Positions 1-5,860 of a stretch of 7,985 nucleotides of DNA are shown one piece after another. A program made the translations under genes and the position numbers. Under the pieces are notes generated by a model that saw nothing but the letters and a program-made list of their open reading frames with translations, searched no databases and was not told the origin of the DNA. Position 1 is the first letter of the stretch. Each line of letters opens with the position of its first letter. The DNA comes from an uncultured Oscillospiraceae bacterium (GTDB lineage: Bacteria > Bacillota > Clostridia > Oscillospirales > Oscillospiraceae), in the NCBI GenBank assembly GCA_934630555.1, contig CAKTXB010000082.1:1-7985 (forward strand). The letters run 5' to 3'.

Positions 1-85
1 CGACGTACACGCCGCCGCCGAAAATGATCCGGACTTTTTTCGCGCCTGCGGGCGCGAACTCTGCGAGGCTTTTTTGTTATGAAAC
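1..85. other. Unassigned left edge, possible gene end
   Basis: No gene can be assigned here with confidence. On the plus strand one frame stays open from base 2 to a TGA at 80-82 and would give a 26-residue tail ending in ELCEAFLL. That would fit the 3' end of a gene entering from the left, convergent to putP. A second plus frame stops at 25-27 and a third stays open to 101-103, so the choice is not decisive. On the minus strand an open frame reads KKVRIIFGGGVYV toward the left edge with better third-position GC, but it has no ATG, GTG or TTG start after its upstream stop. Sequence to the left of the window is needed to decide. Confidence 0.25.
39..75 (+). terminator. Possible weak terminator, plus strand
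   Basis: Two alternative hairpins overlap here. One is a perfect 8-bp stem (39-46 with 51-58) closed by a cUGCGg loop, which belongs to the stable UNCG tetraloop class. The other pairs 44-49 with 63-69 around a one-base bulge (G65) and is followed directly by six T residues (70-75), as an intrinsic terminator would be. The second stem is short. If real, it would end a transcript arriving from the left, and then the open frame running through it to base 82 would be non-coding. Confidence 0.3.
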
Positions 86-123
86 AGGCCCCCGGCGCAG
101 CTGAACGGATGCGCCGGGGGCTT
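86..123. terminator. Probable bidirectional terminator downstream of putP
   Basis: A perfect 12-bp GC-rich stem (88-99 with 110-121) closes a 10-base loop (100-109), and can be lengthened by a G-U and an A-U pair to 86-123. It starts 10 bases after the putP stop codon. The U-tracts are poor in both directions (TTTGATC on plus, CTGTTTC on minus), so termination may be partial. Its place just after a gene end, with possible gene sequence on the other side, fits a terminator shared by convergent genes. Confidence 0.6.
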
Positions 124-130
124 TGATCGA

Positions 131-1693
131 TCAGTCGATGGTTTTGGCTTTTTCAAATTCATCCTGAATTTCCTGACTGGGGGCGGGGGTCAGGAGCGAC
201 ACCACGACGATGAGCAGGCAGGAGAACAGGAAGGCGGGCAGCAGCTCGTAAATGCCCCACAGGCCGCCGAGCGGCTTGAGCACGAGCTTCCAGAAGAACA
301 CCATGCCGCCGCCGCCGATCATACCGGCGATGGCACCGGCGCGGGTGGTGCGCTTCCAGAACAGGGAGAAGAGCACCAGCGGGCCGAACGTGGCGCCAAA
401 GCCGGCCCACGCAAACGACACGAGCGTAAAGATGATGCTGTTTTCATCCAGCGCGATGACCATACCGATGGCAGCCACGGCCAGCAGCGCGATGCGCGAA
501 ACGGTCATGACCTTTTTATCGGAGGCATCCTTTTTGAAAATGCCCTGATAGAGGTTTTTGGAGAAGGCGCTGGCCGCGATGAGCAGATAGGAGTCGGACG
601 AGCTGATGGTGGCAGCCAGAATGCCGGCCATGACGAGGCCCGCGAACAGCGGATGCAGGAGCAGCTGCGACAGAACAACGAACACGTTTTCCGCCTGCGA
701 GGCGGTGTTGAGCGCTGTGGGCAGGAGCACGCGGCCCATGGTGCCGATGAGCACGGCAGCTGTGAGCGAGATGACGACCCAGACCGTGGCGATACGGCGC
801 GACTGCGTCAGCTCCCGCGTGCGGCGGATGGCGATGAAGCGCAGGAGGACCTGCGGCATACCGAAGTAGCCAAGGCCCCAGGCAAGCTCTGAGAGAATGG
901 TGAGCAGGGGGTAGGGCTGCGCATCCCCGAAGAGCGGCTGGCCGGCAGCTGTGAGCTGCTGTACGCCGTTTGCATCTACCTGCGGCGTGGCGGTGAAGAA
1001 GAAGTCAAAGAAGCCGGGGATCTGGCGCGCATTTTCAAGGACGGCATGGAAGCCGCCCGCGGCGGAAACGCCCAGCGTGAGTACAAGCACGAGCGCAATG
1101 ATCATCACAACGGCCTGCATGAAATCGGACGCAGACTCGGCGAGGAAGCCGCCGAGGAACGTGTACAGCAGCACGAACAGCGCGCCGACGACCATCATGA
1201 GCTGGTAGTTCTGGCCAAACAGCTTGGAGAACAGCTTGCCGCAGGTGACAAAGCAGCTGCCGGCATATACGGCGAAAAATACCAGAATGAACACCGACGC
1301 GATGGCCATGATGACCTTTTTCTTTTCGTGGAAGCGGTTGGACAAAAAGTCCGGCACAGTGATGGCATTGCCTGCTGCAAGCGAGTAGCGGCGCAGAGGC
1401 TTTGCGACGATGAGCCAGTTGAGGTAGGTGCCAACGGCCAGACCGATGGCCGTCCACACCGCGCCGCTGATGCCGCACCAGTAGGCAACGCCCGGCAGGC
1501 CCATGAGCAGCCAGCCGCTCATGTCGGAGGCCTCAGCACTCATGGCTGCGACCCACGGGCCGAGCGTGCGGCCGCCGATGAAGTAGTTTTCCGAGCTCTG
1601 GTTGGCGCGCTTTGCAAACGCGACGCCGATGCCGATCACGACGACCATGTAGCAGACCATGGCGATCAGGATCTGTACAGAATCTCCAGTCAT
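131..1693 (-). CDS. putP: Sodium/proline symporter PutP
   Basis: This encodes a 520-residue member of the sodium:solute symporter (SSS) family that imports L-proline together with Na+ across the cytoplasmic membrane. The protein is a string of hydrophobic segments consistent with the 13-helix fold. Signature stretches are FIGGRTLGPWVAAMS (38-52) and ASDMSGWLLMGLPG (55-68), where D57 and S59 match the sodium and proline site residues D55 and S57 of E. coli PutP. WGLGYFGMP (272-280) keeps the Trp, Tyr and Pro that line the proline site, and S364/S365 in ILAATISSSDS match the S340/T341 sodium ligands. E54 replaces a Gly in the E. coli protein as I recall it. The start was set at the ATG at 1693, which has AGGAG 10 bases upstream; the longer open frame to 1756 (TTG) would read through the leader and lacks a ribosome site. 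The gene is monocistronic and divergent from wecC. Proline could serve as nutrient or osmolyte; no proline-catabolic gene is in view. Confidence 0.93.
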   Translation of the reverse strand: MTGDSVQILIAMVCYMVVVIGIGVAFAKRANQSSENYFIGGRTLGPWVAAMSAEASDMSGWLLMGLPGVAYWCGISGAVWTAIGLAVGTYLNWLIVAKPLRRYSLAAGNAITVPDFLSNRFHEKKKVIMAIASVFILVFFAVYAGSCFVTCGKLFSKLFGQNYQLMMVVGALFVLLYTFLGGFLAESASDFMQAVVMIIALVLVLTLGVSAAGGFHAVLENARQIPGFFDFFFTATPQVDANGVQQLTAAGQPLFGDAQPYPLLTILSELAWGLGYFGMPQVLLRFIAIRRTRELTQSRRIATVWVVISLTAAVLIGTMGRVLLPTALNTASQAENVFVVLSQLLLHPLFAGLVMAGILAATISSSDSYLLIAASAFSKNLYQGIFKKDASDKKVMTVSRIALLAVAAIGMVIALDENSIIFTLVSFAWAGFGATFGPLVLFSLFWKRTTRAGAIAGMIGGGGMVFFWKLVLKPLGGLWGIYELLPAFLFSCLLIVVVSLLTPAPSQEIQDEFEKAKTID

Positions 1694-1721
1694 ATTCTTT
1701 TCTCTCCTCTTTAAAACATCA

Positions 1722-1806
1722 CTGCCGTTTGCAGCACAGGCCGGGGCGGGCTGCAAAAAAAGCAGCCGGACGTTCCAACAAAACCGGCAAAGACCGCAAA
1801 CAGCAG
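1722..1806 (-). promoter_or_regulatory. Structured 5' leader of putP, possible attenuator
   Basis: The predicted putP transcript starts near 1812 and has about 118 untranslated bases. A long-range stem pairs 1794-1806 with 1722-1734 (13 pairs, two of them G-U). Inside it, GCCGG at 1788-1784 can pair with CCGGC at 1769-1765, giving a hairpin followed by TGC and seven T residues (1761-1755), a terminator-like arrangement. Alternatively GCCGG pairs with a second CCGGC at 1744-1740, which leaves GGCTGC (1767-1762) free to pair with GCAGCC (1754-1749), holding the seven T in its loop. The two states exclude each other because 1765-1767 are shared. The ribosome site (1708-1704) lies 13 bases beyond the long-range stem. 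I do not recognise a known riboswitch class; the ligand, if any, is unknown. The terminator stem is only 5 bp. Confidence 0.4.
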
Positions 1807-1818
1807 CACTTTGCAGTC

Positions 1819-1847
1819 ATTATAGCACAGCAGACAGGGCGCGGCAA
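1819..1847 (-). promoter_or_regulatory. putP promoter, extended -10, UP-like A-tracts
   Basis: On the minus strand TTGCCG (1847-1842) is followed by a 17-base spacer and a perfect TATAAT (1824-1819). The spacer ends in TGC, giving the TGn extended -10 element. A-tracts lie just upstream of the -35 (1866-1861 and 1857-1853), as in UP elements. The predicted start of transcription is an A near 1812. This is the best housekeeping-sigma promoter in the window for the minus strand. Confidence 0.78.
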
Positions 1848-1876
1848 GTCAGTTTTTCACTTTTTTCCTGCAATTT

Positions 1877-1889
1877 CTCCGGCGCGGAG
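1877..1889. repeat. Short inverted repeat between divergent promoters
   Basis: CTCCG at 1877-1881 and CGGAG at 1885-1889 form a perfect inverted repeat around GCG. It sits 10 bases upstream of the -35 of the first wecC promoter and about 30 bases upstream of the putP -35, a position where a regulator could act on either. At five bases per arm it could easily arise by chance in GC-rich DNA. Confidence 0.2.
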
Positions 1890-1899
1890 TATAAATGAG

Positions 1900-1928
1900 T
1901 TGAAAGATGACGGATTTGGCGATATACT
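1900..1928 (+). promoter_or_regulatory. wecC operon promoter P1
   Basis: TTGAAA (1900-1905), a 17-base spacer and TATACT (1923-1928) match the housekeeping sigma consensus at five of six positions in each box. Transcription would begin near 1935, giving a leader of about 47 bases that includes the whole hairpin at 1943-1965. It faces the same way as wecC, wecB and rhaB and lies in an AT-rich island in otherwise GC-rich DNA. Confidence 0.7.
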
Positions 1929-1943
1929 AATACCATATATAAT
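1916..1943 (+). promoter_or_regulatory. Possible second wecC operon promoter P2
   Basis: TTGGCG (1916-1921), a 16-base spacer and a perfect TATAAT (1938-1943) overlap P1. Its transcript would start near 1950, inside the 5' arm of the leader hairpin. The -35 box is weaker than that of P1, and the AT-rich stretch could supply a -10-like match by chance. Confidence 0.42.
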
Positions 1944-1965
1944 TGCCTGTGCTGTGCGCAGGCAA
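1943..1965 (+). promoter_or_regulatory. Hairpin in wecC leader next to ribosome site
   Basis: Bases 1943-1952 pair with 1956-1965 (10 pairs, one G-U) around a TGT triloop. The stem ends five bases before the AGGAG ribosome site of wecC (1971-1975). No T-run follows, so it is not a terminator. It could protect the 5' end of the mRNA or affect ribosome loading. Only transcripts from P1 would contain the whole stem. Confidence 0.45.
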
Positions 1966-1981
1966 AAAAGAGGAGAACATC

Positions 1982-3190
1982 ATGGTCAATGTCATTGGGC
2001 TCGGCTATATTGGGCTGCCGACGGCGCTGATGCTGGCGTCGCACGGCGTCGAGGTCGTGGGCACAGATTATAACGCGGAGCTGGTCGCCACGCTGAACGC
2101 CGGGAAAACGACGTTTCAGGAAAAGGGTCTGGACGCGCTGTTTGCGGCTGCGCTGGACGCGGGCGTGCATTTTACAACGCAGTATCAGGTGACGGACACG
2201 TATATCGTGTCGGTGCCTACGCCGTATGATCCATTCAGCAAGAAGGTGGACGCGGGCTATGTGTGCGCTGCCGTGGAGGCGGTGCTGGGCGTGTGCCCGG
2301 AGGGCGCGGCGCTGGTGGTGGAGTCGACGGTGTCGCCCGGCACGATCGACAAATACGTGCGGCCGCTGATCGAAAAAAGCGGAAAGCACGTGTCGCTCGT
2401 CCACGCGCCGGAGCGCATCATCCCGGGCAATATGGTGTATGAGCTGCTGCACAACAACCGTACCATCGGCGCGGACGACGCGGCGGTGGGCGAAAAGATC
2501 AAAGGGCTGTACGCCTCGTTCTGCCAGGGGCAGATCGTGGTGACGGACATCCGCACGGCGGAGATGACGAAGGTCGTGGAGAATACGTTCCGCGCCGTGA
2601 ACATCGCGTTTGCCAATGAGCTGGCCAAGATCTGCCGGCATGACGGTATGGATGTGCGCGAGATCATCCGCATCTGCAATATGCACCCGCGTGTGCATAT
2701 TTTGCAGCCCGGCCCGGGCGTGGGCGGACACTGCATTTCGGTGGACCCATGGTTTCTGGTGGGCGATTATCCGGCGCTGGCGCGCGTTACGGCGGAGGCC
2801 ATGCGCGTGAACGACTCCATGCCGGAGTTCGTGCTGGGGCGCATTCGCGATATTATGGATGCGCATGGCATGACGGACCCGGGGCGCGTGGGGCTGTATG
2901 GCCTGACGTACAAGGAAAATGTGGACGACTGCCGTGAATCGCCGACGCTGCAGCTGCTGGAGTGCCAGAAGCGCCATTTGGCGGCGCCGCTGAAGGTGTA
3001 TGACCCGATGGTCGCGCGCGATCTGGCGGAGAAGCAGTATCATGATCTGGATGCGTTTTTGCAGGACGTGGATCTGGTAGTCATCATGGTGGGGCATGAT
3101 GAAATAAAGCAGCACATGGAAAAGCTGGCAGGCAAGCTCGTGCTGGATACGCGGCAGGTGTGCACGCTGCCGGGTACGTACCGGCTGTAA
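1982..3190 (+). CDS. wecC: UDP-N-acetyl-D-mannosamine dehydrogenase
   Basis: This 402-residue cytoplasmic enzyme oxidises UDP-ManNAc to UDP-ManNAcA with two NAD+, giving a precursor for surface polysaccharide. It belongs to the UDP-glucose/GDP-mannose dehydrogenase family. The N-terminal NAD-binding fold starts with GLGYIG (6-11) and has an acidic D29 after the second strand. VSVPTPYDP (77-84 region), ESTVSPGTID (114-123) and APERIIPGN (142-150) follow, with the conserved Glu at 144. The central helix carries K197 in RTAEMTKVVENTF, and the catalytic Cys is C251 in GVGGHCISVDPWF. HPRVHILQPGPG (235-246) is nearly identical to E. coli WecC as I recall it, which favours ManNAc over glucose as the sugar. 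The C-terminal domain has GLTYKENVDDCRESP (307-321). The ATG at 1982 has AGGAG six bases upstream, whereas the open frame back to TTG at 1943 would read through the leader hairpin. The next gene, wecB, makes its substrate; the gap is 12 bp. Confidence 0.9.
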   Translation: MVNVIGLGYIGLPTALMLASHGVEVVGTDYNAELVATLNAGKTTFQEKGLDALFAAALDAGVHFTTQYQVTDTYIVSVPTPYDPFSKKVDAGYVCAAVEAVLGVCPEGAALVVESTVSPGTIDKYVRPLIEKSGKHVSLVHAPERIIPGNMVYELLHNNRTIGADDAAVGEKIKGLYASFCQGQIVVTDIRTAEMTKVVENTFRAVNIAFANELAKICRHDGMDVREIIRICNMHPRVHILQPGPGVGGHCISVDPWFLVGDYPALARVTAEAMRVNDSMPEFVLGRIRDIMDAHGMTDPGRVGLYGLTYKENVDDCRESPTLQLLECQKRHLAAPLKVYDPMVARDLAEKQYHDLDAFLQDVDLVVIMVGHDEIKQHMEKLAGKLVLDTRQVCTLPGTYRL

Positions 3191-3202
3191 GGAGGCGGAG
3201 CT

Positions 3203-4312
3203 ATGAAAACGGTTATGCTCGTCTTCGGCACGCGGCCGGAGGCTATTAAAATGTGCCCGCTGGTGAAGGAACTGAAGACCCGTAAGGGGCTGAACACCGT
3301 GGTGTGCGTCACCGGGCAGCACCGGCAGATGCTCGATCAGGTGCTGGACGCGTTCGGCGTGACGCCGGATCATGACCTGTCCATCATGAAGGACAAGCAG
3401 ACGCTGTTCGACATCACCACGAATATTTTAAACCGCATCAGGAGCGTGCTGGAGGAAGTGAAGCCAGACGTTGTGCTGGTGCACGGCGACACGTCCACGA
3501 CGTTCGTTACGGCGCTGGCGTGCTTCTACTTGCAGATCCCCGTGGGCCATGTGGAGGCGGGGCTGCGGACCTATAATATCTACGCGCCGTATCCGGAGGA
3601 ATTCAACCGGCAGGCGGTGAGCATTCTTGCGCAGTATAACTTTGCGCCGACCGAGCGCTCCCGGCAGAATCTGCTGCGGGAGGGCAAGAACGCGGACACG
3701 ATCTTTGTGACGGGCAACACGGCCATTGACGCGCTGAAAACCACGGTGCGCGACGACTATACGCACCCGGAGCTCACTTGGGCGGCCGATAGCCGGCTCA
3801 TTGTCATTACGGCGCACCGGCGCGAAAATCTGGGGCAGCCCATGCACCATATGTTCCGCGCCATCCGCCGCATTATGGACGAGCACCCGGACGTGAAGGC
3901 GATCTATCCCATTCACATGAACCCCGTGGTGCGGCAGGCGGCGGCGGAGGAGCTGGGCGGCTGCGACCGCATCCACATCATTGAGCCGATGGAGGTGCTG
4001 GACTTCCACAACCTGCTGGCGCGCAGCTATCTCATTTTGACCGACAGCGGCGGCATTCAGGAGGAAGCGCCGTCGCTTGGCAAGCCGGTGCTCGTGATGC
4101 GCGACACGACGGAGCGGCCGGAGGGCATTGACGCCGGCACGCTGCGGCTCGTTGGCACGGATGAGGACGTGATCTACCGCAACTTTAAGCAGCTGCTGGA
4201 GGACGACGCGGCCTATGCCGCCATGGCGCACGCCAGCAATCCCTATGGCGACGGACACGCCTGCCGCCGCATTGCCGACATTCTGGAGTCTGGGCATATT
4301 ACGTTTGCGTAA
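3203..4312 (+). CDS. wecB: UDP-N-acetylglucosamine 2-epimerase, non-hydrolysing
   Basis: This 369-residue cytoplasmic enzyme (also named MnaA) interconverts UDP-GlcNAc and UDP-ManNAc, supplying wecC. Length and motifs fit the non-hydrolysing GT-B-fold family: GTRPEAIKM (9-17), HGDTSTT (94-100) with D96, GHVEAGLRT (115-123) with E118, PEEFNRQ (131-137), GNTAIDAL (171-178), TAHRREN (203-209) with H205, and SGGIQEEAPSLGKP (282-295) followed by RDTTERPEG (300-308) in the UDP-binding half. The catalytic Asp, Glu and His are therefore all present. GQHRQMLDQVL (38-48) matches the region that binds the allosteric UDP-GlcNAc in Bacillus-type enzymes. The ATG at 3203 has GGAGG seven bases upstream, which begins right after the wecC stop. 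The tight spacing means translation of the pair is probably coupled. No frameshift or missing motif is seen. Confidence 0.93.
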   Translation: MKTVMLVFGTRPEAIKMCPLVKELKTRKGLNTVVCVTGQHRQMLDQVLDAFGVTPDHDLSIMKDKQTLFDITTNILNRIRSVLEEVKPDVVLVHGDTSTTFVTALACFYLQIPVGHVEAGLRTYNIYAPYPEEFNRQAVSILAQYNFAPTERSRQNLLREGKNADTIFVTGNTAIDALKTTVRDDYTHPELTWAADSRLIVITAHRRENLGQPMHHMFRAIRRIMDEHPDVKAIYPIHMNPVVRQAAAEELGGCDRIHIIEPMEVLDFHNLLARSYLILTDSGGIQEEAPSLGKPVLVMRDTTERPEGIDAGTLRLVGTDEDVIYRNFKQLLEDDAAYAAMAHASNPYGDGHACRRIADILESGHITFA

Positions 4313-4351
4313 CCACTATAAATAATAAAAGAGAGCTTGAGGAGGACCACC

Positions 4352-5812
4352 ATGCGCAATTTACTGGCATTCGATCTGGGCGCGAGCAACGGCCGCGCGA
4401 TCCTGGGGCAGTTTGATGGTGAAAAGATCACCATGCGCGAGCTGCACCGCTTTGAGAACAACTATGTGGAGATGAACGGCGTGTTCTATTGGGATCTGCC
4501 GTATCTCTACAACCAGCTGAAGCTGGGGCTGCTGGCATTTAAGCAGGCGGATGTTGGACAGCTCGACTGCGTGGGCATTGACACGTGGGGCGTGGACTAC
4601 GGTCTGCTGGACCGCAACGACCAGCTGCTGTCGAACCCGCGCGCGTACCGCTATGCCGTGAACGAGGACTATGAGCAGACGTGGAAGGTCGTGGATTTTC
4701 AGACGCTGTTTGCCCGCACGGGCATTGCGAACCAGAACTTCAACACCATCTATCAGCTCTATCGCCGCAAGCGCGAGGGCGATGTGGCGCTGGAAAATGC
4801 CGAAACGCTGCTGTTCATGCCGGATCTGCTCGGCTGGCTGCTGACGGGGGAAAAGAAGTCGGAGTACACAGAGGTGACGACCGGCATGATCTATAACCCC
4901 ACCACGAAGGATTATGACTGGGAAACGATCGACGCGCTGGGGCTGCCGCGCAAGATCTTTACGCCCATGGACCGCGCCGGTCAGCTGCGCGGCTGTTTGC
5001 GCAAGGAGCTGGCGGAGGAGCTTGGCATCAATCAGGCGCACTTTGCCGCCGTTGGCACGCATGACACGGCGTCCGCCGTGGCGGCCATTCCGGGCGAGGG
5101 GAGCTTTGCATTCTGCTCCAGCGGCACATGGTCGCTGTTTGGCACGGAAACGGACGCGCCGCTGCTGAACGACACCGTGCGCGAGGCGAATTTCTCGAAC
5201 GAAGGCACGATCCAGGGCGGGTTCCGGCCGCTTAAGAACATCATGGGCCTGTGGCTCATTCAGGAATGCCGCCGCGACTGGCAGAAGGCCGGGAAAAACT
5301 ACAGCTGGAACGACATTGTGGAAGAGGCCAGGACGGCGGAGCCGCTGCGCTCGGTCATTGACCCGGACTATGACGAGTTCTTTGCAGGCGGCCGGATGGT
5401 GGAGAAGATCCAGGACTTCTGCCGCCGGACGAAGCAGCCTGTGCCGGAAACGGTCGGGCAGATCGCGCGGTGCGTGTATGAATCCCTGGCACTGAAGTAC
5501 CGCTGGGCGCTGGAGCGGCTGGAGGAGATCAAGGGCCAGCGCATTGACCAGCTGAACATCGTTGGCGGCGGCATTCAGAACCGGATGCTGGATCAGTTCG
5601 TGGCCGATTCCATCGACCGCCCGGTCGTGACCGGCCCGGTGGAGGGCGCGGCCATCGGCAACCTGCTGGCGCAGGCCATGGCGCTGGGCGACATCCAGAA
5701 CATTGAGGAGCTGCGCGCGGTCGTGCGCCGCTCCGAGCCCGTGGAGCGCTGGACACCGAATCACACGCAGGCCTGGGAGGACGCGTATCAGCGCCTTTTG
5801 AAGCTGCTCTGA
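4352..5812 (+). CDS. rhaB: Rhamnulokinase
   Basis: This 486-residue FGGY-family kinase phosphorylates L-rhamnulose at O1 using ATP, the second step of L-rhamnose breakdown. Family features in order: DLGASNGR (8-15), the N-terminal phosphate loop; GIDTWGVDYG (75-84); LLFMPDLLGWLLTG (153-166); THDTASAVAAIP (236-247) with probable catalytic base D238; SSGTWSL (256-262); LKNIMGLWLIQECRR (294-308); and the C-terminal ATP-site stretch NIVGGGIQNRMLDQF (402-416). SSGTWSL and KNIMGLWL are typical of RhaB rather than xylulose or glycerol kinases, and the length matches E. coli RhaB (489). The ATG at 4352 has GGAGG six bases upstream; an in-frame ATG at 4337 lies upstream of that ribosome site. It follows wecB after a 39-bp AT-rich gap with no terminator, so it probably shares that transcript, which is odd because neither rhaA nor rhaD is present. 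A related ketose substrate such as L-fuculose cannot be excluded. Confidence 0.88.
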   Translation: MRNLLAFDLGASNGRAILGQFDGEKITMRELHRFENNYVEMNGVFYWDLPYLYNQLKLGLLAFKQADVGQLDCVGIDTWGVDYGLLDRNDQLLSNPRAYRYAVNEDYEQTWKVVDFQTLFARTGIANQNFNTIYQLYRRKREGDVALENAETLLFMPDLLGWLLTGEKKSEYTEVTTGMIYNPTTKDYDWETIDALGLPRKIFTPMDRAGQLRGCLRKELAEELGINQAHFAAVGTHDTASAVAAIPGEGSFAFCSSGTWSLFGTETDAPLLNDTVREANFSNEGTIQGGFRPLKNIMGLWLIQECRRDWQKAGKNYSWNDIVEEARTAEPLRSVIDPDYDEFFAGGRMVEKIQDFCRRTKQPVPETVGQIARCVYESLALKYRWALERLEEIKGQRIDQLNIVGGGIQNRMLDQFVADSIDRPVVTGPVEGAAIGNLLAQAMALGDIQNIEELRAVVRRSEPVERWTPNHTQAWEDAYQRLLKLL

Positions 5813-5828
5813 TCCAAGAAATATCGCG

Positions 5829-5860
5829 GCGCGCTGACCATTGTCAGCGCGCTGTTTTTT
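5829..5860 (+). terminator. Strong intrinsic terminator after rhaB
   Basis: A perfect 10-bp stem (5829-5838 with 5843-5852) closes a CATT loop and is followed by TG and six T residues (5855-5860). It lies 16 bases after the rhaB stop and should end the wecC-wecB-rhaB transcript. It overlaps the 3' end of the convergent Na/Pi gene: that gene's stop (5844-5846) and its last five codons fall inside the stem and T-tract. Confidence 0.9.

Noticed and set aside
1820..3373. 517-residue open frame on the minus strand opposite wecC
   Set aside because: Its composition is His/Arg/Gln-rich with no family motif, and the opposite strand carries a complete, motif-rich dehydrogenase. It is a shadow frame of GC-rich DNA.
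4305..4335. Internal promoter before rhaB in the AT-rich gap after wecB
   Set aside because: TATAAAT-like sequence is present, but no -35 box lies at a workable distance; the TTGCGT there is only six bases away.
4361..5764. 467-residue open frame on the minus strand opposite rhaB
   Set aside because: It is a low-complexity Arg/His/Gln-rich translation lying opposite a full-length rhamnulokinase, so it is a shadow frame.
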